From assembly GCA_035523875.1 (NCBI GenBank), contig DATKPY010000002.1:124001-188000 (forward strand): a DNA stretch of 64,000 bases. The letters are read 5' to 3'. Shown in pieces: positions 1-7,729 of this stretch. The position numbers and the translations under genes are program-made. The notes below the pieces were generated by a model, which had not been told where the DNA came from, did not search any database, and saw only the letters and a list, made by a program, of their open reading frames with translations. This DNA comes from JASHUC01 sp035523875. Lineage in GTDB: Bacteria; Pseudomonadota; Gammaproteobacteria; Steroidobacterales; Steroidobacteraceae. The first letter of the stretch is position 1, and the number at the start of each line of letters is the position of its first letter.

Positions 1-642
1 GATACGGCCGAGGAAAAGTAGGAAGCGCTTCCCGCGCAGGCGCGGAAACTGGCGCAGGAATAATTCGCGCTGGAGCACGGGATCGCCCGCAGGCTCGGGA
101 ACGCCATAATTGACTACCCACTCATTCGCGCGATAGAGAGAGAAGCTCTCGCGCGCGAGACGCCGCTCTTCTTCCGACGTGAACAGCACCGCGCGCGCGT
201 CGCGCAGCACGCGATATTCCCCCCAAGGCCAATACAGCAGCTTTTTCAAGTGCTTGAATGGATATTGACGCTTGAACCACGGATCGAGCATGCCATGGGT
301 AAACACGTAGTACGGCACCCCTGAGCCGCGCAGCGCGCGCCGCGTGCAGAGGCTATGGTGCTGCCAGATGCCATTGACGACGACAGCGTTGAAGCGGGAC
401 GCATTGTTCCTGAGCCACCTGAAGAGCTCCGGGGCGTAGCCGTATTTGAGGTAGGACGGCCCGAGACAATGCACCGGGCAGGCGTACTCCCCAATCCAGG
501 AAGGATCGGGGTACTCGGTCACCACGATTTCCACGTGCTGGTGGAGCTTCGATGCCACCGCCGTGAGCTGCTTGACCGCCTCCCGAGGTCCGCCCGACCG
601 CGGATCGATCGATCGTATGACATGTAGATAGCGGATCGTCAT
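1..642 (-). CDS. GT4-type glycosyltransferase, 3' end cut by window edge
   Basis: Reading the minus strand from the ATG at 642 gives 214 open codons to the window edge. The protein opens with MTIRYLHVIRSIDPRSGGPR, the usual N-terminal Rossmann strand and glycine-rich turn of group 1 (GT4) glycosyltransferases. HGMLDPWFKR at about residues 116-125 is a motif seen in exopolysaccharide GT4 enzymes. The visible part ends at FLLFLGRI, where the second, nucleotide-sugar-binding domain begins, so about half the protein is missing. It probably adds a sugar to a lipid-linked repeat unit at the cytoplasmic face. It lies divergently from the WcaI-type gene at 741 with about 100 bases between, so the two may share control. 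The donor and acceptor sugars cannot be read from the sequence. Confidence 0.85.
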   Translation of the reverse strand, partial: MTIRYLHVIRSIDPRSGGPREAVKQLTAVASKLHQHVEIVVTEYPDPSWIGEYACPVHCLGPSYLKYGYAPELFRWLRNNASRFNAVVVNGIWQHHSLCTRRALRGSGVPYYVFTHGMLDPWFKRQYPFKHLKKLLYWPWGEYRVLRDARAVLFTSEEERRLARESFSLYRANEWVVNYGVPEPAGDPVLQRELFLRQFPRLRGKRFLLFLGRI

Positions 643-740
643 CGACCGCCTTGGAGGTGACAAGCTTCTGACATAAAACCCTCCTACGATGCTTCCCCTT
701 GCACGACGATCGATGTGAACGAGAACGGGAGGAGTAGCTC
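643..740. promoter_or_regulatory. Divergent intergenic region with paired TGACA half-sites
   Basis: This gap separates two divergent glycosyltransferase genes and must hold promoters for both. TGACA occurs at 658-662 and again at 669-673 in the same orientation, 11 bases apart, which is about one helical turn. The same spacing recurs in two other gaps of this window. A strong ribosome-binding site, GGGAGGAG, lies at about 728-735 before the GTG at 741. I found no convincing -35/-10 pair. Confidence 0.35.
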
Positions 741-2090
741 GTGGGAAACGATACCAAACGGCTGCTCGTCGTCGCGCTCAATTTCGCACCGGAGCAGACG
801 GGAATAGGAAAATACGTCGGCGACATGACGGAATGGTTGACGTCGCACGGCATCTCGGTTCGTGTGGTGACCGCTCCTCCCTATTACCCCTATTGGTCCG
901 TGAAGCCCGGCTACTCCGGTGCCCGCTATCGCAGGGAGAATGTCGCAGGCGCTCACGTCTATCGGTGTCCGATCTGGGTGCCGCGCTGTCCGTGCGGGCT
1001 CACACGGATCCTGCATCTGCTCTCCTTCGCCCTTTCCAGCCTCCCGGTGGTTCTCTGGCAGGCACTGGTCTGGCGGCCGCACCTGATCTTCGTCGTCGAG
1101 CCGCCACTCGGCGCGGCTCCGACGGTCCGTCTGGCCGCGGCTCTCTGCGGCGCGCGCTCGTGGTTGCATGTCCAGGATTTCGAGATCGACGCGGCATTCG
1201 ATCTCGGCTTGCTGCGCGCGCCACGCCTGGGACGCGCGATCCTGGCGATCGAGCGCTGGCTGATGCGCGGTTTCGATCAGGTGTCGACCATCTCGGAATC
1301 GATGCGCTCGAAGCTCCGCGCCAAGGGGGTCCGGGAGGACCGCATCGTATCGTTCCCGAACTGGGTGGATACCGGCAGCATCCGGCCAATCGAGGCGCCG
1401 ATTGCGCTGCGGGCTGAGCTTGGAATCGATCCGGGTACCCATGTGGTTCTCTATGCGGGGAACATGGGCGAGAAGCAGGGACTCGAGATCATCCTCGATG
1501 TGGCCCGCTTGTTCCGCGAGGACCCCAATGTCCTTTTCCTGCTCTGCGGAGACGGAGCCGCGCGCTCGCGGATAGCCCGCGCCGCAGCGGTCTTGGCGAA
1601 CGTGCGGCTGATTCCACTGCAGCCACTATCCAGGCTGAATGAGCTCCTGAATCTCGCTGACGTTCACCTGCTGCCGCAGCGCAAGGCCGCCGAGGATCTC
1701 GTCTTGCCGTCGAAGCTCACTGCGATCATGGCGAGCGGCCACCCGGTCGTCGCCACGGCGCGCCGCGAATCGGACGTTGCACGCTGCGCTGCAATTGGCG
1801 GCATCGTGGTGAGCCCCGGTGATGTCCGCGCCATCGCGAGTGCCGTGAGACGGCTGTTGGCAGACGACGACTTGCGCCTTCAGCTCGGTGCAACGGGCCG
1901 TGCCTACGCGCTCCAGAACTGGGAGCGCGAGAAAGTGCTGCGGCAGGTGTTCGCCCGCCTTCCGACGCTCGCAGCTACGGCCGCTCGCGACGACGATGAT
2001 GATGGCGGGACTGCATCGGCGCCGCTTGCGATCGCCATCCCCGCGGCGGTTGCTGGACCGGTTCCGGCAACGAGTCTGACGGATGTCTAG
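741..2090 (+). CDS. WcaI-family glycosyltransferase (GT4)
   Basis: This cytoplasmic, membrane-associated sugar transferase probably builds the exopolysaccharide repeat unit. The N-terminus (NFAPEQTGIGKYVGDM, then VVTAPPYYPYW) is characteristic of the WcaI family known from colanic acid clusters. The donor-binding half shows LYAGNMGEKQGLEI and LVLPSKLTAIMASGHPVVAT. About 449 residues is slightly long for the family because of an Asp/Ala/Pro-rich tail. The GTG start is chosen for its GGGAGGAG site a few bases upstream. The gene overlaps the exosortase gene by 8 bases, so the two are likely translated together. The family call is firm; the name wcaI would imply colanic acid, which is not shown here. 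Confidence 0.88.
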   Translation: MGNDTKRLLVVALNFAPEQTGIGKYVGDMTEWLTSHGISVRVVTAPPYYPYWSVKPGYSGARYRRENVAGAHVYRCPIWVPRCPCGLTRILHLLSFALSSLPVVLWQALVWRPHLIFVVEPPLGAAPTVRLAAALCGARSWLHVQDFEIDAAFDLGLLRAPRLGRAILAIERWLMRGFDQVSTISESMRSKLRAKGVREDRIVSFPNWVDTGSIRPIEAPIALRAELGIDPGTHVVLYAGNMGEKQGLEIILDVARLFREDPNVLFLLCGDGAARSRIARAAAVLANVRLIPLQPLSRLNELLNLADVHLLPQRKAAEDLVLPSKLTAIMASGHPVVATARRESDVARCAAIGGIVVSPGDVRAIASAVRRLLADDDLRLQLGATGRAYALQNWEREKVLRQVFARLPTLAATAARDDDDDGGTASAPLAIAIPAAVAGPVPATSLTDV

Positions 2091-3726
2091 CAATACGCTG
2101 TCGGTTGAACGCTGGCCCCAGGCCGCGCGCGTCGCGTGGGAGCGCTGGCCGCTGCTCGCCGTGGCGGCGCTCGCCGCCGTGGTGGTGACCATCCTGTTCC
2201 ACAGGACACTCGACTACCTCTATGCCAACTGGCACCGGGAGGAATACAGTCACGGCTTCCTGATTCCGCCTCTCAGCGCGTATCTCGTCTGGCGGCGCCG
2301 CGCGCTTCTCCAGCGCGTGTCGCGGGAGGGCTCCTGGGCGGGCTTCGTGCTGGTCGTGCTCGGCATCTCGCTCTATGTCCTCACCTTCTTCGCAACGGTC
2401 GTCGGCGCAGACGCCTACGCGCTGGTGGTCGTCATAGCGGGATTCGCGCTCGCGGTCCTCGGTTGGCAGGGTTTCAGAGTCGCGCTCGTTCCAATTGCGC
2501 TGCTGCTCCTCATGAACCCCCTGCCGACGTTCTGGTACAACAATCTCTCCTCGGAGCTGCAGCTCGTCTCGTCCCAGCTCGGCGTCGCGATCATGCGCGT
2601 GTTCGACGTGAGCGTGTTCCTCGATGGCAATGTGATCGATCTCGGAGATTACAAGCTGCAGGTTGCCGAGGCCTGCAGCGGGCTGCGCTATCTGTTCCCG
2701 CTCATGACGCTCGGGGCCGTGATCGCCTATCTGTACAAAGGCAAGCCCTGGACGCGCTGGCTCGTGTTCGTCTCCTCCTTGCCGATCACGGTCCTGATGA
2801 ACAGCATCCGTATCGGGATCATCGGCATACTCGTGGATCGCTTCGGCATTGCCCAGGCCGAAGGGTTCCTGCATCAGTTCGAGGGCTGGGCGATCTTCAT
2901 GGCCTGCGTCGGGCTGCTCCTGCTCGAATGCCGGCTGCTGCTCCGTGTGACGGGCGATCCGCGTCCGCTCATGCAGGTGATTGCATTCGAGGGACCCGCC
3001 GTACGCGTCGTGGTTCGGCCGAAGGGACCCGAGGGCTCGGGAGCGGCAGGTCACGGACCGCGCGGGCGACTGCTGCCGGCGGCATCGGCAGCGCTGGTCC
3101 TGATGCTCGCGATTTACCCGGTGCACGCGCTGCCGCAGCGCACGGAGATCAAGCCGCAGCGCCTCGATTTCAGTGTTTTCCCCTCGCATATCGGTGGGTG
3201 GATCGGGCGGCGATCGACACTCGAGCCCGTTTACCTCGATCAGCTGAAACTCGACGACTATCTGTTGGCGGATTTCGTGCGGCCGGGCGCATCGGCCGCT
3301 CTGGCGGAGCCGGTCAATCTCTATGTCGCCTACTATGCCTCGCAGCGCACCGGTGAGGCGGTGCATTCGCCGAGCTCGTGCCTGCCCGGGTCGGGGTGGC
3401 GGATCGAGCAGTTCGAGCAGCGCGATGTCCCGGGCGTGCGACTGCGGACCGGACCATTGCGCGTCAATCGCGCGGTCATCGGCAAGGGCACGGACCGGCT
3501 CCTCGTGTACTACTGGTTCCAGGAGCGCGGACGGGATCTCACGAACGAGTACCTGGTTAAGTGGTACCTCTTCGACGATGCGCTGCTGCGGGATCGCACC
3601 GACGGTGCGCTCGTGCGTCTCGTCACCCCGTTGCGAGATGGCGAGGTGCCGGGAGGCGGTGATGCGCGGCTCGCGCAGTTTGCCGCGGCCGTCGTACCGG
3701 TGCTTCATCCGTACATCCCGGAATGA
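2083..3726 (+). CDS. xrtD: Exosortase fused to EpsI domain, XrtD (VPLPA-CTERM) type
   Basis: This integral inner-membrane cysteine protease/transpeptidase recognises C-terminal sorting signals on exported proteins. The first ~290 residues hold multiple membrane segments and the exosortase triad: Cys198 in EACSGLRYLFPL, Arg243 in MNSIRIGIIG and His264 in GFLHQFEGW. After a short linker, a periplasmic EpsI domain follows, with YVAYYASQRTGEAVHSP and SCLPGSGW near residues 410-440. This fused layout, together with three VPLPA/VPLPG-CTERM proteins in the same window, points to exosortase D rather than XrtA. It overlaps the glycosyltransferase before it and the phosphoglycosyl transferase after it (ATGA), so it sits in an EPS operon. 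Exosortase is certain; subtype D is inferred from architecture and substrates. Confidence 0.88.
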   Translation: MSSNTLSVERWPQAARVAWERWPLLAVAALAAVVVTILFHRTLDYLYANWHREEYSHGFLIPPLSAYLVWRRRALLQRVSREGSWAGFVLVVLGISLYVLTFFATVVGADAYALVVVIAGFALAVLGWQGFRVALVPIALLLLMNPLPTFWYNNLSSELQLVSSQLGVAIMRVFDVSVFLDGNVIDLGDYKLQVAEACSGLRYLFPLMTLGAVIAYLYKGKPWTRWLVFVSSLPITVLMNSIRIGIIGILVDRFGIAQAEGFLHQFEGWAIFMACVGLLLLECRLLLRVTGDPRPLMQVIAFEGPAVRVVVRPKGPEGSGAAGHGPRGRLLPAASAALVLMLAIYPVHALPQRTEIKPQRLDFSVFPSHIGGWIGRRSTLEPVYLDQLKLDDYLLADFVRPGASAALAEPVNLYVAYYASQRTGEAVHSPSSCLPGSGWRIEQFEQRDVPGVRLRTGPLRVNRAVIGKGTDRLLVYYWFQERGRDLTNEYLVKWYLFDDALLRDRTDGALVRLVTPLRDGEVPGGGDARLAQFAAAVVPVLHPYIPE

Positions 3727-5372
3727 CCGTGACGGCGCTCAATCCCGTCCATCTATTCCTGCTCGCGGCGACGGCGAGCATGCTGATCATCCCGCCTTTG
3801 TGGCGGCTCGCGCCCCGGATCGGACTGGTGGACGTGCCGGACGCGCGCAAGGTCCACCTCATCCCCGTGCCGCGTGTGGGAGGCTGGGGCATCACGCTCG
3901 GCAGCCTGATTCCGCTCGTGCTGTGGGCGCGCGACAATCCGCTGTCGCAATCTTTCATCGCCGCAAGCCTCATCGTGTTCGCCTTCGGCGTGTGGGATGA
4001 CCTGAAGGATATCGGTCACTGGACGAAGTTTCTCGGGCAGCTCCTCGCTGCCGGCGTGGTCGTGTACTACGGCGGACTCTACGTCTCGACGCTTCCATTC
4101 CTTTCCGTTGAATTGAATCCGGCGATCGGGAAGCCATTCACGGTGGTCGCGCTCGTCGGCATCATCAACGCCGTGAATCACTCCGACGGGCTCGACGGGC
4201 TCGCCGCCGGGGAGTCGCTCTTGAGCCTGATCGCCTTCGCGATTCTCGGCTATCTCGGCGACAGCCGATTCGTTCTTGGCGTCGCGCTCGCAGCAATGGG
4301 CGGCATTCTGGGCTTTCTGCGCTACAACAGCTACCCGGCGCGAGTGTTCATGGGCGACGCCGGCAGCCAGGTGCTCGGATTCACGGTCGGCTTTCTAGCC
4401 GTGTATCTCACCCAGATCGGCGATACCGCCGTAAGTCCGGCGCTGCCTCTGCTCGCTCTGGGAATCCCGCTCGCGGACATCCTCGCCGTGCTTTATCTAC
4501 GAATCCGCGGCCACATGCATTGGTTCCGGGCCACGCGCAATCACGTCCATCATCGCCTCCTCGATTTGGGCTTCCGCCACTACGAGACTGTCACGATCAT
4601 CTACTCCGTCCAGGCGTTTCTCGTGGTGAGCGCGGTGCTGCTGCGCTACCAGGCAGATCTTGTAGTCATCGCGGTCTACCTGGGCGTCGTCGCCGGGCTG
4701 TTCGGTGCGCTCACCCTGGCTGAGCGGGTCGGCTGGCAGCGGGACCGCGGGCCCCACTCCGATGCTTTGCGGCGAATTGCCGGGGCGATGAGACCGCTGG
4801 AGCGCGCGAAGCTCGCGCACCAGGCGCCCCGGATCCTGATCTCGCTCGCAGTTCCCGCATTCATGCTGCTCGGGTCGCTCTGGGTGGCGCGGGTGCCGCG
4901 CGACATTTCACTCGTGTCGGCGCTCCTTGCCGCCCTTCTCGTGGTAGAAGTCGGACGTGCGCGAGCGAGTGGCTCGACGCTCGTGCGACTCGCGGTCTAC
5001 GTCGCAGCCGTCTCCTCGGTTTATCTCATCGTCAACTATCCCGGCCCCGTCACACAGCGGCCCGTACAGCTCGCGACGCTCGCTCTTGTCGCGTTGCTCG
5101 CGCTCGCAATCGGCGGTTACGTCCGCTTTGCCTCTGAGGACGCGTTCGGGACGACGCCAACTGACTACCTGATCCTGTTCGTCGTCCTCGCTCTGCTCGT
5201 ATTCGGCAGCCTCGACATCGGTCCACGGGGGCTCGTCGAAATCGTGGTGTATGCGATCGTGATGCTCTACAGCTGCGAGGTGCTGATCGGTCTTGCGCGC
5301 AGGCGCTGGAGCGCCCTGCACCTGTCAGCCCTGGCGAGCCTCACCATCATGGCCGTCCGCGGCGTTCTGTAG
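3723..5372 (+). CDS. WecA/MraY-type undecaprenyl-phosphate sugar-1-P transferase
   Basis: This polytopic membrane enzyme would transfer a sugar-1-phosphate to undecaprenyl phosphate, the first step of lipid-linked glycan assembly. Family motifs are present in order: DVPDARKVH near the start, WDDLKD (Asp-rich motif, about residue 90), HSDGLDGLAAG (about 150), FMGDAGS (209-215) and NHVHHRL (about 270). It starts inside the stop of the exosortase gene (ATGA overlap), so coupling is likely. At 549 residues it is about 200 longer than typical WecA. The extra C-terminal part holds several additional hydrophobic segments after residue 360, of unknown role. It is probably the initiating enzyme for the polysaccharide of this locus. 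Sugar specificity cannot be called. Confidence 0.88.
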   Translation: MTVTALNPVHLFLLAATASMLIIPPLWRLAPRIGLVDVPDARKVHLIPVPRVGGWGITLGSLIPLVLWARDNPLSQSFIAASLIVFAFGVWDDLKDIGHWTKFLGQLLAAGVVVYYGGLYVSTLPFLSVELNPAIGKPFTVVALVGIINAVNHSDGLDGLAAGESLLSLIAFAILGYLGDSRFVLGVALAAMGGILGFLRYNSYPARVFMGDAGSQVLGFTVGFLAVYLTQIGDTAVSPALPLLALGIPLADILAVLYLRIRGHMHWFRATRNHVHHRLLDLGFRHYETVTIIYSVQAFLVVSAVLLRYQADLVVIAVYLGVVAGLFGALTLAERVGWQRDRGPHSDALRRIAGAMRPLERAKLAHQAPRILISLAVPAFMLLGSLWVARVPRDISLVSALLAALLVVEVGRARASGSTLVRLAVYVAAVSSVYLIVNYPGPVTQRPVQLATLALVALLALAIGGYVRFASEDAFGTTPTDYLILFVVLALLVFGSLDIGPRGLVEIVVYAIVMLYSCEVLIGLARRRWSALHLSALASLTIMAVRGVL

Positions 5373-5491
5373 TCGCCGCCCCCGGGCCTCAGCATCCAGC
5401 CCGTACGACCACTGTCACGCGCTCGTCATACGGGCTTCCTAGAGTTTGAAGTTCGTATAACAGGAACCCCCCGGCAACGGACCAGCGCGCC
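5373..5491 (+). promoter_or_regulatory. Upstream region with ACCACTGTCACG motif
   Basis: This is a short gap before the secreted repeat protein. ACCACTGTCACG at 5408-5419 differs by one base from a 12-base motif found upstream of two other genes in this window (33257-33268 and 56222-56233). It is a candidate regulator or promoter element. No clear -10/-35 pair was seen. Confidence 0.3.
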
Positions 5492-7729
5492 ATGCGATCA
5501 CACAGGTCTCGAGCGAGTTTCGTCGCGCGCGCGGGATGGCTCACGTGCCTGGTGCTCGCGAGCATGCCGCGGGTGCACGCCCAATCGCAGCAAGGCCCCG
5601 CGCCCAGCTGCACGAGCATTCCTTGCACCTCGGTGCAAGCGGTTGCCGCATCGAGCCAGGGAGTCCCGCTCGATTTCCAGTTGACGATCAGTGCGTCGGG
5701 CACCTACGCCGTAACACTGTCGGATCTCGGGGCGGCACTGCCTCAGAGTCTCGGCGGTCCGGCGGCGCTCGCGGATGTGGCGCTCGCGATCACCGACAGC
5801 AGCGGCAGTCTCGTCGCGGGAGCGACGCTCACGGCGCCCGGCACAGCGACGTTCATCGCGACCGCGGGTACCTACGACATACACGTGACTGGAAAGCCCG
5901 GCCCCAACTCGACCGGGACCGGCGTGAATCCTGCCTCTGGTCCCGTGAGCATCGTCGTCACGGCGAACGCCGGCCAGACCCAGGTCGCATCGTTCACGGG
6001 GGCGCTCGCGCTGCCTCCCAATGCCGCCGTGCCGAGCGATGATGCCGTCCTGAGCGACACGTTCACGGTGAGCGCTCCCTGCACGAGCTGCGAGATCACC
6101 CTGACCGATCTGCAGATGCCAAGCGCGCTCTCCAATGCCTTCGTCGCCATTCTCGCGCAGGGTTCCGGCGGCGAAGGGATTGTCGGGGCGGTCGCGCTTT
6201 CAACCAGCAATCCGCCCCCGAGCGGTAACAACTCGGTGACGAGCACGACCTTCGGCCTGACGCCCGGCGTCACGTATCAGATCTTCGCAGTCGGGGAGGC
6301 GGGCAGCGGTGCGAGCGCCGGCCTGTACAGCGTGATCGTGTCGCCGAGCGGCGGGGGTGCGCCGGTCTATGGAGCCAAAGTAGTTCCCGTCGGCTTGGTC
6401 ACACAGCTCGGTCCGGCGGTGAACCTGAACACCGGGCTCTATACGCTCACGCTCACGGATCTCGATGTTCCCAACGCGCTGCAGCAGGCGAGCGTCGTGG
6501 TGGTTGCGGACGGGCTCGGGTATGCACCGGCGATCGCAGTGCCCACGTCGGGCTCGAGTGGATCGTCCTCGTGCTCAGGGTCGGGCTCGAGCACCTCGCC
6601 GCTGACCAACTGCGCGTCCCTCAACGTCTCGACCCCCGGTACCTACGAGGTCTTTGCATCGGGGACGCCCTCCGGTGGTACGGCCGGGGGCGCCGCTGGA
6701 AGCTACGCGGTCACCCTTCAGAGCCAGAGTGGCGGTGCCCCAGCGCTCGCCGTCGCGCGAGCGGTCGTGGCGCCCGGTGCGACGCAATCTGCCTACAGTT
6801 ACGACACGACCCTGACCGCCGGCGGGAGCTATACGCTCGATCTCACCGACTTTGCGTTTCCGGCGCAGTTCACCTCGATCGAGGCGCTGGTCGCCCAGGA
6901 CGGCGCCGCGCTGGGCGCGTCTTTGCCGGCCGTTGGTACGCAGAGTATCACGGCGCAGTCGGGTCCCCTCTCGGTGCTCGTTTTTGCGACGCCTGACCCG
7001 ACCAATGGGAGCCTCTTCGGTGCGCAACTGACCGCGAGCGGCTCGAACTCCCCCGCTTTCGCTGTGACGCAAGGCGTGGGGACGGCGTTCGCGGCGACGC
7101 AGGTGTCGATCACGACGCCCGGCTCGTATCAGGTCTCGCTCACCGACCTCGACTTCCCCGCACAGTTCGCCACGCTCGGTGTCGCGGTCACCCAGGGCGC
7201 GAACAAGATCGGATACGTCTACGGCGGCGGACAGCTGCCGCCGTTCGCCGCGACCGCCGGCAACTACACGATCAACGTCGTCGCCGTTCCGGGTGGCACC
7301 GACCAGGCCGGCCTCTACGCGATGGCGCTCGCGACGGCTCCCGCCCCCCCCACGGTGACTCTCAGTACCGATGAGACTTCCGTCGCATCGGGCGGAACGG
7401 TCCACATTCTGTGGAGCAGCCAGAATGCGAGCTCGTGTGCGGCCTCGAGCTCGCCGACCGGCGGAGGGTGGAGCGGCAGCGTCGCTCCGGACGCGAGTGG
7501 CACCGCGACGAGCGGCGCTCTGACGGTATCGACTACCTTCACGCTCACCTGCACGAACGCGGGTGGAAGCACGGCAGCAACCGCGACCGTGAATATCAGC
7601 AGTGCATCGGGTAAGGGTGGCGGAGGGACGATGAGCTCCGAGCTCCTGGCACTGCTTGCGGGATTGGTCGCCAAGCGCGTTCTCAGCGCTCGCCGAGCGT
7701 CCAACACGGAGGAGACGCACCCATCATGA
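5492..7729 (+). CDS. Secreted repeat protein with Ig-like domain and GlyGly-like C-terminal tail
   Basis: This exported protein of 745 residues has no family name I recognise. An N-terminal signal peptide ends around VHAQS (residue ~31). The body contains five diverged modules of ~100-130 residues, each with a strand of the form Y-x-V-x-L-T-D-L-x-x-P: SDLGAALP, TDLQMPSA, TDLDVPNA, TDFAFPAQ and TDLDFPAQ. Most are followed by a second strand pair ending in GLY-x-V/M. A small Ig-like domain follows (TVTLSTDETSVASGG, then SSQNASSCAAS). The end is Gly-rich (GKGGGG), then weakly hydrophobic, then Arg-rich, resembling a GlyGly-CTERM anchor more than VPLPA-CTERM. It overlaps the PrsT-like gene by 4 bases, so co-expression is likely. 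A role as a matrix or surface protein is inferred. Confidence 0.72.
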   Translation: MRSHRSRASFVARAGWLTCLVLASMPRVHAQSQQGPAPSCTSIPCTSVQAVAASSQGVPLDFQLTISASGTYAVTLSDLGAALPQSLGGPAALADVALAITDSSGSLVAGATLTAPGTATFIATAGTYDIHVTGKPGPNSTGTGVNPASGPVSIVVTANAGQTQVASFTGALALPPNAAVPSDDAVLSDTFTVSAPCTSCEITLTDLQMPSALSNAFVAILAQGSGGEGIVGAVALSTSNPPPSGNNSVTSTTFGLTPGVTYQIFAVGEAGSGASAGLYSVIVSPSGGGAPVYGAKVVPVGLVTQLGPAVNLNTGLYTLTLTDLDVPNALQQASVVVVADGLGYAPAIAVPTSGSSGSSSCSGSGSSTSPLTNCASLNVSTPGTYEVFASGTPSGGTAGGAAGSYAVTLQSQSGGAPALAVARAVVAPGATQSAYSYDTTLTAGGSYTLDLTDFAFPAQFTSIEALVAQDGAALGASLPAVGTQSITAQSGPLSVLVFATPDPTNGSLFGAQLTASGSNSPAFAVTQGVGTAFAATQVSITTPGSYQVSLTDLDFPAQFATLGVAVTQGANKIGYVYGGGQLPPFAATAGNYTINVVAVPGGTDQAGLYAMALATAPAPPTVTLSTDETSVASGGTVHILWSSQNASSCAASSSPTGGGWSGSVAPDASGTATSGALTVSTTFTLTCTNAGGSTAATATVNISSASGKGGGGTMSSELLALLAGLVAKRVLSARRASNTEETHPS

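Noticed and set aside
1975..3708. A 577-codon open frame on the minus strand
   Set aside because: It is antisense to the exosortase gene, whose catalytic residues are all present; the translation is low-complexity and Arg/Glu/His-rich.
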